This document shows positions 34,154 through 42,576 of a DNA stretch of 64,000 bases, piece after piece (within the stretch, counting starts at the first letter, position 1; the number at the start of each line of letters is the position of its first letter). The stretch is from Paenibacillus turpanensis (GTDB lineage: Bacteria > Bacillota > Bacilli > Paenibacillales > YIM-B00363): the NCBI RefSeq assembly GCF_011421635.1, contig NZ_WTLI01000004.1, positions 124,001-188,000 on the forward strand, given 5' to 3'. The translations under genes and the position numbers were made by a program. The notes under the pieces were generated by a model that was not told where the DNA came from, ran no database searches, and was given only the letters and a program-made list of their open reading frames with translations.

Positions 34154-35233
34154 CTACACCGTTTCCGCCATATCCTGCGATTTGCGGATCTGCTTACTGC
34201 GAAGCTGTCCGCATGCGGCATCAATATCCGTACCATGCTCCAAACGCACACTGCAGCTGATTCCGTTTTTCTTCATCACATCGTAAAACGCGCGTACCGA
34301 TTCATTTTCGCTGCGCTGGTACTGACTGTGTTCATCCACCGGATTGTAAGGAATCAAATTGACATTGACCAAGCCTTTCCGATCGCCGATCAGCTGAGCC
34401 AGCTCTTCCGCATGTTCTAAATGGTCATTGACATCCTTGAGCAAAATATACTCCAGCGTCACCCTGCGGTTTGTCTTCGACCAGTAGTAATCGAGCGCTT
34501 CCATCAGCTTCTCGATTGGAATGCCTCGGTTAATCTTCATAATCCGCGTGCGCAGCTCATTGTTAGGCGCATGCAGCGATAAAGCAAGATTCACCTGCAG
34601 ATTGCGGTCGGTAAATTCGTAAATCTTGCCCGCCAAGCCGCTGGTCGATACCGTAATGTGTCGTCCCCCAATGGCAAGGCCCTTGTGATCCTTGACCACC
34701 TCGAGGAACGAAATCAAATTCTCAAAGTTGTCAAAAGGCTCGCCGATCCCCATCACCACGATATGACTGACCTTATCCCCTTGTGCTACCCGGTCCAAAT
34801 GCTGCTGCACCTTCATAATCTGCTCGACAATTTCGCCCGCAGATAAATCCCGGCTTTTTGCCAGCAAACCGCTCGCACAGAAGCTGCAGCCGATGTTGCA
34901 GCCAACCTGCGTCGTCACGCACACCGACAAGCCAAACTTATGCCGCATCAGCACCGTTTCGATCAAATTACCGTCATACAGCCGGAACAAAAATTTCATC
35001 GTCCCGTCCTTGGACTCCTGGCGCGTATGCTCCGTCATCGTCTCCAGTACAAAATGCTCGGTCAGAGTCTCTACGCACTCGGCATTCACATCCGCCATCT
35101 CGGCAAAGCAGCCGACCCGCTTCCGGTACAGCGCATCCCACACCTGTGTGGCCCGGCCCTTTTTATGCCCGCGCTCAGCCAGCCATTCCGTCAGCTGCTC
35201 CAGCGGCAGCCCATATATAGAAGGTTTGTTCAT
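34154..35233 (-). CDS. rlmN: RlmN, 23S rRNA A2503 / tRNA A37 C2-methyltransferase
   Basis: About 359 residues, a radical-SAM enzyme. [11 protein letters not shown] is the CxxxCxxC cluster site. [33 protein letters not shown] and the C-terminal [22 protein letters not shown], with a cysteine at the position of the methyl-carrying Cys, match RlmN. The start at 35233 has GAGG six bases upstream; two in-frame ATGs a few codons earlier have no site. It acts on ribosomal RNA and tRNA in the cytoplasm and supports accurate translation. Confidence 0.95.
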   Translation of the reverse strand: MNKPSIYGLPLEQLTEWLAERGHKKGRATQVWDALYRKRVGCFAEMADVNAECVETLTEHFVLETMTEHTRQESKDGTMKFLFRLYDGNLIETVLMRHKFGLSVCVTTQVGCNIGCSFCASGLLAKSRDLSAGEIVEQIMKVQQHLDRVAQGDKVSHIVVMGIGEPFDNFENLISFLEVVKDHKGLAIGGRHITVSTSGLAGKIYEFTDRNLQVNLALSLHAPNNELRTRIMKINRGIPIEKLMEALDYYWSKTNRRVTLEYILLKDVNDHLEHAEELAQLIGDRKGLVNVNLIPYNPVDEHSQYQRSENESVRAFYDVMKKNGISCSVRLEHGTDIDAACGQLRSKQIRKSQDMAETV

Positions 35234-35364
35234 TTCCATCCTCATTTCAAAACGTGAAGTATTTACTTATCATGTCCCTGCATCGTGAATGTGTTGCTGA
35301 ATCGCTGCACCTATTGTCCCAAAATTAAGATGCCAGCACAAGGGCAGGCACCTCAGCCCATATG

Positions 35365-35403
35365 AAAAAAAGAGCCCTTACCTTGTTGTTGGTAAGAGCT
35401 CTT
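35365..35403 (-). terminator. Intrinsic terminator after the GyrI-like gene
   Basis: On the minus strand AAAGAGCTCTTACC pairs with GGTAAGGGCTCTTT, followed by TTTT. Confidence 0.88.
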
Positions 35404-35476
35404 TGCTACTTATACGCAATACATGTTCGTTTACGTTCAACCTGAAATTCGTCCGGCTCACGGACCAAAGCCTTCC

Positions 35477-35983
35477 TTAGCTTTCGCGTTCCACCGGAAT
35501 CATGATCGTAAACTCCGGGTCGGAATCAAACGAATCATGCTCCATTGCACAGATTTCAAAGTGGGTCAGATCTTCCAGGCATTCCTTATAACCCTGCTCA
35601 TGGATCCACGTATACAGGCTCCGGTACGACTGTTCGATGCTCTGCCCCTTCCGATGCTCGCACTTGGCATAGGTCATTGTAGGTACCGTAACGGACACCA
35701 TTCCTTCTGGAATGACAGCCTCTGCCTCCCCGGTCACTTCAACGACCGCGTAATGGGTGAAGCCGTCGCTGTTCTCTTTCACATGGTAAGAGAGCGCCAG
35801 CAGCTCCCCAGGCTGACGGACGCCGGGAATTTCATGCAGCCTCCGCTTTAACTCCGAATGAAGCGTACGAATTTCGCCTGCAGCCGCTCCGGCAAACGTT
35901 CCATCCCATCGCAGCCCTACCGCTTGAAAGCCATCCCTTGTGACGAAAACCGCTTCCTTCATTTGCTCCAAATTTTGCTCCAA
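35477..35983 (-). CDS. GyrI-like / AraC effector-binding domain protein
   Basis: About 168 residues consisting of one SHS2-type effector-binding domain, without an HTH. The patterns LALSYHVKENSDGFTHYAVVEVTGEAE and KGQSIEQSYRSLYTWIHEQGY, followed by HFEICAMEHDSFDSDPEFTIMIPV, fit the GyrI-like/Bac_rhamnosid-type single-domain proteins that bind small molecules or sequester drugs. TTG 35983 has GGAGGGG six bases upstream, better than the GTG five codons earlier. Monocistronic. Confidence 0.75.
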   Translation of the reverse strand: MEQNLEQMKEAVFVTRDGFQAVGLRWDGTFAGAAAGEIRTLHSELKRRLHEIPGVRQPGELLALSYHVKENSDGFTHYAVVEVTGEAEAVIPEGMVSVTVPTMTYAKCEHRKGQSIEQSYRSLYTWIHEQGYKECLEDLTHFEICAMEHDSFDSDPEFTIMIPVERES

Positions 35984-36181
35984 CCCAATCCCCTCCACAT
36001 CGGTCTACAACCCTGATACAACTATTTTACCCGAATGTGGATACAAAATCTTCCATAAAATCATTTCTGGTGTAAACCATTGCTTCATCGCGAAAATGGA
36101 TTGCACCGCATGTGGGGGGAGCGGACTCCGAATCTCCAAGTGAATCGATCTATTCGACCTCTATATTAAATCGTAGGAGAC

Positions 36182-37048
36182 TCAGCTCTGCTGCTCGCTC
36201 TCCGGAGCAAACGAAAAACGCAGCGTCCGGTTTATAAGGAGGGGAAGCACCGATACATGCCCTTCCCCTGCAAAATCGATAAACTCCGCTTTAAGCCCTT
36301 CATTCGGGCAGCAGGCTAACCGTTCCGAAAGCTCCTTGGCAAGCATATAATTGCCTGATACATGACTGGCCTCAAGTCCACCCATGGCGATCAGCACCTT
36401 CTGATGTGCCGCTCCCTGCCCCAAGCGAGCCGTAAACTCCCGCTCCGCATCCAGCATCAGCTGCTTATTCCAATGCAGCGACGGGCTGCCCGCGATATAG
36501 CTTTGGAACGCATCCGGCTTCGAAAACAGCGTGTACAGCACGAACAGCCCGCCAAGCGAATGGCCGAAGATCGATTGCCTGTTCTTATCGATCGTAAACT
36601 CCCGCTCGATTTCCGGCTTCAGCTCCTCCTCGATAAACTGCAGAAACGCAGCCGCTCCGCCCTGCTCCGGCAGCGGCGCACCGCCCGGCGTCCGGGTATA
36701 CTCCGTCGATGGGGCCGGTGTAAAATCATAGAAACGATTCGGCGAAAACGGCTCCTCTGTCGGATAACCGATCCCTACGATAACCGCCGGGGTGACTCCG
36801 GTTTTATCCGGCCTGCGGCACTGCAGCCGAATCGCCTCCGTCATCGTACCGAACACCGAGTTGGCGTCGAGCAAATAAAGCACCGGGTACCCCGACGGCG
36901 GCATCGGCGCCATCGGCTTGGCTACAAAAATTTGATAAGTACGGCCCTCGGCCCGTGACACCATTTCCCACTGCTCGCTGCGGGAAATCTCCACCTTTTT
37001 ACGAATCCGTTGCCCCGGTCCGGCTTTTGCCTCTTGCGGAATAGTCAT
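36182..37048 (-). CDS. Alpha/beta-fold esterase, probable siderophore esterase
   Basis: 288 residues of the esterase D / IroE-like family: PVLYLLDANSVFG, VIVGIGYPTEEPFSPNRFYDFTP, and the nucleophile elbow IFGHSLGGLF (serine about residue 165). A late histidine in GEGHVSVLP completes the triad. BesA and IroE relatives hydrolyse the trilactone of ferric bacillibactin or enterobactin and release iron in the cytoplasm. It follows the siderophore-binding lipoprotein gene by 14 bp, downstream of a Fur box, which makes a siderophore substrate likely. Confidence 0.83.
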   Translation of the reverse strand: MTIPQEAKAGPGQRIRKKVEISRSEQWEMVSRAEGRTYQIFVAKPMAPMPPSGYPVLYLLDANSVFGTMTEAIRLQCRRPDKTGVTPAVIVGIGYPTEEPFSPNRFYDFTPAPSTEYTRTPGGAPLPEQGGAAAFLQFIEEELKPEIEREFTIDKNRQSIFGHSLGGLFVLYTLFSKPDAFQSYIAGSPSLHWNKQLMLDAEREFTARLGQGAAHQKVLIAMGGLEASHVSGNYMLAKELSERLACCPNEGLKAEFIDFAGEGHVSVLPLLINRTLRFSFAPESEQQS

Positions 37049-37062
37049 AAAAGAAGTCCTCC

Positions 37063-38073
37063 TTAGGGAGCCATAAACTTGACGATATCATCGATAATTT
37101 TTTCATAAGCAATGAATCCGCTTCCCAGCCAGTACGCTTCGTCCACCTGAATGACACGTCCTTCTTTTACAGCAGGAATGCCTTTCCACACCGCGCTCTC
37201 CGTCATTTCCTTAATGCGGGCGTCTCCCTGTCCATAAGCATTCAATGTGAAAATATAATCGGCCCCAATCTCGGGAAGAACCTCGATCGAAATGTTTGCG
37301 CTGTTTTCCTTTTCCACGAGCTTCGATTTGCCGACTCCCAAGTACTCATGCAGCACATACCCGCTTAAATAATTGCCGCCCATCAGACTCACACCTTTAG
37401 CAGCAAAACGCAGAATTGCCGCCTTTTTACCCGGTACGGCCTTGTCCAGCTTTTCCTTCGCTACCTTGACCTTTTGCTGGAAATCGGTCAGTGCCTTATC
37501 GGCCTCCGCGGTCTTGCCCAGCAGCTCGCCGATCACGGTCAAGGATTGCTCTACGTTCCCGGAAGCATTCTTAAACACATAGGTCGGAGCAATCTTTGCA
37601 TATTTCTCATACGCCCCGTTTGCGGCATAGGTTGCAGTATGCAATATAATGAAATCCGGATTTTGCGCCATGACAACTTCCGGTGATGGCTGCCCTGCCG
37701 AGAAGTCAAGCTTCGGCACATCCTTCAGCTGATCCTGCAGGTACGCATGACCTTGGCTGCCATTGGCCCATTGTGCAATCGGGGTCACCCCAAGCTTCAG
37801 CAGCGAGTCCTCCAGATACGGGGCGAATACACGCTTCGGCTCAGCGGGAATGACCACTTCATTGCCGAGCTCATCCGTAACCTTCCGCTCCACTGCCGCC
37901 GGCTTTTCACTCGCAGGAGCCGCGGCACCCGTCGAAGGGGTTGACGCCTCCGCTGTCTGCGCAGCAGATTCTTGACTTTGCCCACAGGCGGAAAGCACCA
38001 GCAGCATACCTACCAACGCTGCCGCTATCCCCGATCTCATCCATCTACGAACACGATTCTTACGAAATTCCAT
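37063..38073 (-). CDS. Ferric-siderophore-binding lipoprotein (FeuA-like)
   Basis: 336 residues. Lipobox VLSAC (cysteine about residue 30), then an Ala/Ser/Thr linker and a class III (TroA/FecB-like) binding fold with the long interlobe helix. Motifs are VIPAEPKRVFAPYLEDSLLKLGV, PDFIILHTATYAANG, and IGADYIFTLNAYG near the C-terminus. It would deliver a siderophore to a FecCD-type permease that is not in this window. A Fur box lies 23 bp upstream of the start, so iron repression is expected. The esterase gene follows. Confidence 0.87.
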   Translation of the reverse strand: MEFRKNRVRRWMRSGIAAALVGMLLVLSACGQSQESAAQTAEASTPSTGAAAPASEKPAAVERKVTDELGNEVVIPAEPKRVFAPYLEDSLLKLGVTPIAQWANGSQGHAYLQDQLKDVPKLDFSAGQPSPEVVMAQNPDFIILHTATYAANGAYEKYAKIAPTYVFKNASGNVEQSLTVIGELLGKTAEADKALTDFQQKVKVAKEKLDKAVPGKKAAILRFAAKGVSLMGGNYLSGYVLHEYLGVGKSKLVEKENSANISIEVLPEIGADYIFTLNAYGQGDARIKEMTESAVWKGIPAVKEGRVIQVDEAYWLGSGFIAYEKIIDDIVKFMAP

Positions 38074-38095
38074 TCTGTCTTTCCCCCTCGATTAT

Positions 38096-38110
38096 TGAAA
38101 ACAATTCTCA
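38096..38110. promoter_or_regulatory. Fur box upstream of the siderophore-binding gene
   Basis: TGAAAACAATTCTCA matches the Bacillus 7-1-7 Fur box (TGATAATNATTATCA) at most positions and lies just upstream of the lipoprotein gene on the minus strand. Confidence 0.7.
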
Positions 38111-38266
38111 TTGGAAAGGATTATATACCATTCGCCTGTGAACTCCCATGGACGCCATCCAGCGCCGTTTTGGACATTTTTCGGTATAACAATTCGGTAT
38201 AACAATTGGTAATCACGTATCATTCCAATAGCCTGAAGCAGGCGCGCATCCATTGGAAAGGAGAAT

Positions 38267-38300
38267 AAAAAAAGAGCACTCCTTGGCTGGAGTACTCTTT
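38267..38300 (-). terminator. Intrinsic terminator after the IsdG-like gene
   Basis: On the minus strand AAGAGTACTCC pairs with GGAGTGCTCTT, followed by TTTTT. Confidence 0.85.
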
Positions 38301-38306
38301 ACGATC

Positions 38307-38639
38307 CTATTTCGAGCTAGCAAGACCTGGCTTAACGGCCTTCACTTCGTACATATTCACCGTCGTGCTGACCACGAACTCCGGCGGCGTTTTGCCTTTG
38401 CTGTCACGATGCCCTTGAATATGGGCGTCGCTCTTCTCCCAGTTCTTCCATGCGTCAATGGACTCCCAGCGGATCATAACGACAACCTCTTCATGGTCAT
38501 CCTGCTTTCTGCGGTTTACCATGACCGTCTTATCCACGAGGCCTTCCATTTCATCCATCGGTCCCGGCTGTGTAAACCGTTCTACGACCTGATCGGCATT
38601 TCCGGCTTGCACGACAATCGTTCTCGTTTGAATTAACAT
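38307..38639 (-). CDS. IsdG/HmoA-like antibiotic-biosynthesis-type monooxygenase
   Basis: 110 residues, a single ABM ferredoxin-like domain. It contains the Asn/Trp/His set used by IsdG-type heme oxygenases: the N-terminal ...GNADQVVERF, WESIDAWKNWEKSDAH with the likely heme-ligand His. The start at 38639 has GGGAGGA upstream; the 35 codons before it cover the promoter. Cytoplasmic heme degradation to free iron is the likely role. This is supported by a Fur box placed inside the promoter, though small ABM proteins can have other roles. Confidence 0.78.
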   Translation of the reverse strand: MLIQTRTIVVQAGNADQVVERFTQPGPMDEMEGLVDKTVMVNRRKQDDHEEVVVMIRWESIDAWKNWEKSDAHIQGHRDSKGKTPPEFVVSTTVNMYEVKAVKPGLASSK

Positions 38640-38714
38640 ATTGACCATTCCTCCCATGATTCGAGCAGCTTCCGATTCATCACACCCATAAAATAGGCGG
38701 TGATTTATGCTCTT

Positions 38715-38744
38715 ACTATAAGTGAGAATGATTCTTACTGTCAA
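38715..38744 (-). promoter_or_regulatory. Promoter with embedded Fur box for the IsdG-like gene
   Basis: TTGACA (38744-38739) and TATAGT (38720-38715) are 18 nt apart on the minus strand. The spacer contains TGAGAATGATTCTTA (plus strand 38723-38737), a clear Fur box. Iron-loaded Fur would therefore block RNA polymerase directly. Confidence 0.82.
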
Positions 38745-38770
38745 ATTTAGGTTTTCTTCAAACGTTCATG

Positions 38771-39784
38771 CTATACCAACCACTGCGCTACCAAGTAAAA
38801 GAACGGCAAGCCCAGGGTCAGATTAAAAGGAAACGTCACGCCGAGCGATAATCCCAAGTAAATCGACGGATTCGCATCGGGCACGGAAGCGCGCAGCGCT
38901 GCCGGAGCCGCGATATAAGAGGCGCTGCCGGCCAGCACGCCCATTAACGTCATTCCGCCCAGCGATAGTCCTGCAGCATAGCCTGCAAGCACGCCCAGCG
39001 TACCCAGCAGAACCGGCAGCAGGATGCCGGCAAGGATCAGCTTCACGCCATGCTCGCGAATTGCGCCAAGACGCTCGCCTGCGATCAGCCCCATGTTCAG
39101 CAGGAACAAGATTAGAATACTGCCGTAAAGATCGATAAACAGCGGCTTAATCGTAGGCAGCGCATCATGACCGACCATCCAGCCAACCAGCAGACTGCCC
39201 ATCAGCAGCAGAATGCTTTTGCCGAACAAGCTTTCTTTCAGGACCTCCGGATCTACCCACCCTGATAAAGAACGGGTGCCGACAATACCGAAGCTGCGCG
39301 AGTACGATTGTGGAAGCGACTTCTTCTGTTCGATGGCTTTAAGCAGAAACAGCGATACGAGAATCGCCGGGCTTTCCATCAGAGCGACCATCGCGCTCAT
39401 ATAACCTTCGTACTCCGTCTGCGTATGCCCCAAGAAGGACACCGCCGCGCCGTAAGTGACGATACTGACCGAGCCATAGCTCGCCGCCAGCCCGACGGCA
39501 TTTTTTAAGTCCAAGCCGATCCAGCGGAAAAGGGTCAGCACCAGCACCGGGATCAGCGTACCCAGTAGCAGCGCTGCAGCAATCGGCTTGGCCATGGCCT
39601 GCAGCGGATATTCGGACAGCTCGATGCCTCCCTTCAAACCAATCGCGATCAGTAAATAAATGCTCAGCGCCTCACTTAAGCCCGCCGGAAATTTCAGGTC
39701 GGACTTTACAAAGGAGGCGATGACCCCCAAGGCGAAAAACAGTACAACCGGTGTGATCAAATTTTGCAGCATGATCTCCAACAT
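38771..39784 (-). CDS. SbtA-like sodium-dependent bicarbonate permease
   Basis: 337 residues with about 10 membrane segments in two inverted halves, matching the Sbt_1 (DUF897) family: FALGVIASFVKSDLKFPAGLSEALSIYLLIAIGLKGG at the N-terminus, AASYGSVSIVTYGAAVSFL in the first repeat, and MGVLAGSASYIAAPAALRASVPDANPSIYLGLSLGVTFPFNL in the second. Cyanobacterial SbtA imports bicarbonate with sodium; in Firmicutes the substrate is less certain. It follows a DUF2294 gene with a terminator/antiterminator element between the two. Start ATG with AGGGGATGG upstream. Confidence 0.85.
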   Translation of the reverse strand: MLEIMLQNLITPVVLFFALGVIASFVKSDLKFPAGLSEALSIYLLIAIGLKGGIELSEYPLQAMAKPIAAALLLGTLIPVLVLTLFRWIGLDLKNAVGLAASYGSVSIVTYGAAVSFLGHTQTEYEGYMSAMVALMESPAILVSLFLLKAIEQKKSLPQSYSRSFGIVGTRSLSGWVDPEVLKESLFGKSILLLMGSLLVGWMVGHDALPTIKPLFIDLYGSILILFLLNMGLIAGERLGAIREHGVKLILAGILLPVLLGTLGVLAGYAAGLSLGGMTLMGVLAGSASYIAAPAALRASVPDANPSIYLGLSLGVTFPFNLTLGLPFFYLVAQWLV

Positions 39785-39818
39785 CTCATTCCATCCCCTT
39801 TATATCTTTTTTGCGCAC

Positions 39819-39898
39819 AAAAAAAACCGGAAATCATCAAGCCCACTCGCCTGAATGCTCCCGGTATCTTTTCAACGACCTCTGCGGTTTTTGAAAAG
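39819..39898 (-). ncRNA. Attenuator between DUF2294 copy 2 and the SbtA-like gene
   Basis: In the minus-strand RNA an intrinsic terminator (ACCGG at 39865-39861 with CCGGT, then UUUUUUUU; 39819-39865) ends 35 bp before the permease start, too close for a separate promoter. Upstream, CTTTTCAA (39898-39891) pairs with TTGAAAAG (39875-39868). AAAAACCG (39892-39885) is perfectly complementary to CGGTTTTT (39829-39822) of the terminator, so it can form a competing antiterminator. Expression of the permease from the DUF2294 transcript thus appears to be conditional. Confidence 0.6.
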
Positions 39899-39912
39899 CG
39901 TCCAGTTCAACC

Positions 39913-40284
39913 TTAGGACCACCTTTTTTCCAAGGAGTCCTCTAAAACAAATACCATAATCCTCTCGCCTGTATGAGTGCTGATATCGGTGTAGAAGTTG
40001 ACAACCTTCTCGCCGGTGATGTCCTCGATCAGTTCACCCAGCTGCTCCCGCCCGGACTCCACCAAGTCGGCTCGTATCTTTTTGATCGATAGAAGACCTT
40101 CCTTGGTTTTCGCAAGCTCCTTTTCCGCAGGAGTCAGAATGCCCTTAAGCAGTACAATGACCATATTCCGCAAAATATCGGACTTTACCAGCACCGAGCC
40201 CCGCCCTAAATATTCCTTCTCCCATTGCGTTAAAGCGCGGCTTAGCAGGTTTTCCATTTCCCCTTTTGACAGTGACCGATCCAT
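39913..40284 (-). CDS. DUF2294 family protein, copy 2
   Basis: 123 residues, soluble. It shows the same layout as copy 1: an N-terminal helix (SKGEMENLLSRALTQWEKEYLGRGS), a strand with VKSDILRNMVIVLLKGILTPAEKELA, an Arg/Lys-rich helix (KKIRADLVESGREQLGELIEDITG), and a C-terminal VNFYTDISTHTGERIMVFVLED. The function is unknown. The start at 40284 is supported by AAAGGGG nine bases upstream; the frame extends to 40374 but that part overlaps the leader terminator. It precedes a bicarbonate permease gene and has its own regulated leader. Confidence 0.8.
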   Translation of the reverse strand: MDRSLSKGEMENLLSRALTQWEKEYLGRGSVLVKSDILRNMVIVLLKGILTPAEKELAKTKEGLLSIKKIRADLVESGREQLGELIEDITGEKVVNFYTDISTHTGERIMVFVLEDSLEKRWS

Positions 40285-40307
40285 CGCGTCCATCCCCTTT
40301 AGCATGC

Positions 40308-40482
40308 AAAAAATCGGCATATCCCTTCTGGTAGTGTAACCAAAAAGAACATACCGATTTACCGTAAACATCATCGATCGGCTCGCTGCGCCTTTTCACC
40401 CGAACCCAGTTGAACTGTTTCCGTGCGCTAAAGCAGGCATTCCTTATCGATTCTTCTACTAATCATTCGGTGCGATTAATTT
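40308..40482 (-). ncRNA. Roughly 200-nt leader of DUF2294 copy 2 with terminator/antiterminator
   Basis: In the minus-strand RNA the terminator arms are AAATCGGTAT (40360-40351) and ATGCCGATTT (40320-40311), followed by UUUUUU, with a TGGT/ACCA inner helix. GCCGAT (40382-40377) can instead pair with ATCGGT of the first arm, a competing antiterminator. Upstream are CAGTTCAACTG and GGTTCG...CGAGCC hairpins (about 40385-40425). GCAGCGAGCC here resembles GCAGCGAACC of the formate-locus motif. No S-box, T-box, M-box or ydaO core is recognised. Confidence 0.55.
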
Positions 40483-40488
40483 TTATCT

Positions 40489-40517
40489 ATATTATCGGGC
40501 TCACTCCGCTTTGTCAA
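40489..40517 (-). promoter_or_regulatory. Sigma-A promoter of DUF2294 copy 2
   Basis: On the minus strand TTGACA (40517-40512) and TAATAT (40494-40489) are spaced 17 nt. Transcription would begin near 40482, so the leader is about 198 nt long. Confidence 0.75.
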
Positions 40518-40612
40518 GTCTTCGTTCATGCTTTTACAGTCAATCTTCACCTTTTTCATCGGAATAACGGCTTCTAACAATTGGGACAATAACGCTAGCT
40601 AGGAGGGAGATC

Positions 40613-41134
40613 ATGGATTTATCTTGGCACATCGTATGGAAAAGCGCTTTTATCGTTATCTTCGGGATCTTGATGCTGCGTTTCTCCGGACGCCGCTCGA
40701 TTGCCCAAATGACGGCGGCCACCACAGTCATTATGATTTCGATCGGAAACCTGCTTGCCCAAGGCATTGTCGACAAAGCGGTGTGGCGGTCCGCCGCCAC
40801 GGTCGGGTTATTTTTGCTAATACTGATGCTCGTTGAATACTTGGAAGTGAAGCTTCGATGGTTTGAACGATTCATTTCCGGGAAAGCCGTTACCGTCGTG
40901 GAAAATGGGGTCGTCGATGAGAAGCAGTTGCGCAAAATCCGAATGACGCAGCACCAGCTGGAAATGAGGCTTCGGGAAAAAGGGTCTTTCCAGATTTCCG
41001 ACCTAAAAAAGGTGACCATCGAGGTGAACGGCCGAATCGGCTACGAGCTGATGAGACACGCCCAGCCTGTCACCATCGGAGAGCTGGAGAAGCTGCTAAA
41101 GAGCTTAAAGGAAGACGGCAAACCGAACGGGTAG
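40613..41134 (+). CDS. DUF421 (YetF-like) membrane protein
   Basis: 173 residues. Two or three membrane segments at the N-terminus (about 8-25, 37-55 and 60-80) contain the family motif FSGRRSIAQMTAA. They are followed by the cytoplasmic YcaP-type domain (KLRWFERFISGKAVTVVENGVVDEKQLRKIRMTQHQLEMRLREKG). DUF421 proteins are linked to spore membranes and stress in Bacillus, but their activity is unknown. The ATG has AGGAGGG upstream. A related gene at 53645-54340 is broken by a stop codon. Confidence 0.85.
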   Translation: MDLSWHIVWKSAFIVIFGILMLRFSGRRSIAQMTAATTVIMISIGNLLAQGIVDKAVWRSAATVGLFLLILMLVEYLEVKLRWFERFISGKAVTVVENGVVDEKQLRKIRMTQHQLEMRLREKGSFQISDLKKVTIEVNGRIGYELMRHAQPVTIGELEKLLKSLKEDGKPNG

Positions 41135-41142
41135 GCTTTCCG

Positions 41143-42432
41143 CTAGGACAGTTTCTTCTTTTGTTTTTCGATGGCGGAAATGGTTCGGCCTGCCGGGAGG
41201 TCGAGCAGCCGGCTCTTCGGCTCGTACATCTTCTGCGTGGGATAAATCCCGTGGTGCCCGGAGCATAAGTAGCTGACGATACAGGCGATGAAGAAAAAGA
41301 GGGTTCCCTTCCCCTCAAATAGCTCGATGCTTAGGAGAAAGCAGGCAAGCGGAGCCTGGGATGCCCCGCAAAAGACCGCGATTAAACCGACTGCGGCCAA
41401 GAAGCTGACCGGAAAGCCCGCCAAAGGCGCCAGTGCATTTCCCAGCGTAGACCCGACAAAGAAAAGCGGAATCGCCTCCCCGCCGCGAAAGCCGGTGCCC
41501 ATCGTCACCGCAGTAAACACAATTTTGGCGAAAAAGGCGAAGGCCGGAACTGTGCCCTCAAAGGCCTGGTCCACCATCGGCAGCCCCCGCCCCAAATAGT
41601 CCCGTGACCCCACTACATAAACAAGCGCAATAAGGATAAGTCCGCCGACAAACCCTCGCACGATCAGGTTCGGCATATAGGTTTTGCTGAAGTGATAAAT
41701 CCCATGCCGGATTTGGCAGTATAGGATGCTTATTAAACCAAAGCCAATGGACAGCAGCACGATCATCGTAAATGTCCATACGGTATAATCGGGAAGCTGC
41801 TCAATCACGTGGTGCTCGTGCTGGACTCCCCAAAGCGTCGCCGTCAAGTGGCCGACAAGGCTGGCCATAAAGCAGGGAACCACCGCATCAAAGCGTAGCC
41901 GGCCGAGAGCGACGACCTCCATGCCGAAGACCACCCCGGCAATCGGCGTACCGAAGGCGGAGCCGAAGCCGCCGCTAATTCCGGCGATCAGCAGGATTCT
42001 CCGGTCAGCCTCCGCCACCCGAAACAGCCGGTACACCGCCTCGGAAATGCTGCCTGCCATCTGAATGGCCGCGCCTTCCCTGCCGGTCGATCCTCCTAAT
42101 CCATTCGTAATAAAGGTGCTTAGAAAGACAATCGGCCCCATACGTAAAGGAACCCTATTTTTCCCGTCATGGATATATTCAAGAATAAGATCGTTGCCCG
42201 CTCTGGAGCCATCCCCAAAATAACGGTAAAGGAACCCGATAACCGCTCCGCCTATCGGCAAAAGGAAAATCAGCCAGCCGTTCGCTTCCCTTGTATTCGT
42301 CAAAGCATCGTTCGTAAAAATAAGCCCGGCTGACGTTGTTCCCACAGCGAGTCCGATCAGCGTTCCCCAAAACAGCCATTTGGTTAATGTCGTCATAAAG
42401 GTGATCCATTGTTCTTTTCGGTTCGTTTCCAT
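41143..42432 (-). CDS. CLC-type anion channel/antiporter, probable CLC-F fluoride exporter
   Basis: 429 residues with the CLC fold (about 10-11 membrane segments). The pore signatures are GSTGREGAAIQMAGS and GFRGGEAIPLFFVGSTLGNALAP. The GGE motif in place of GIFAP, and the polar GREGAAIQ, are those of the CLC-F branch, which exchanges fluoride for protons rather than chloride. No crcB-type riboswitch is visible upstream. It is convergent with the DUF421 gene, only 8 bp apart. Confidence 0.8.
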   Translation of the reverse strand: METNRKEQWITFMTTLTKWLFWGTLIGLAVGTTSAGLIFTNDALTNTREANGWLIFLLPIGGAVIGFLYRYFGDGSRAGNDLILEYIHDGKNRVPLRMGPIVFLSTFITNGLGGSTGREGAAIQMAGSISEAVYRLFRVAEADRRILLIAGISGGFGSAFGTPIAGVVFGMEVVALGRLRFDAVVPCFMASLVGHLTATLWGVQHEHHVIEQLPDYTVWTFTMIVLLSIGFGLISILYCQIRHGIYHFSKTYMPNLIVRGFVGGLILIALVYVVGSRDYLGRGLPMVDQAFEGTVPAFAFFAKIVFTAVTMGTGFRGGEAIPLFFVGSTLGNALAPLAGFPVSFLAAVGLIAVFCGASQAPLACFLLSIELFEGKGTLFFFIACIVSYLCSGHHGIYPTQKMYEPKSRLLDLPAGRTISAIEKQKKKLS

Positions 42433-42576
42433 ACCCGCATCTCCTGCAACATCTTCGGTTACAGCGCCTTTACTGCTTAGGTCGCTGCCCTCCTAGTTTG
42501 AGGAAACAGGTGGAAACTTATTCCGGAAGACGATGTAATTTATGAGGGCCCGTTGAGCTTCTATGTACACGGAAGA

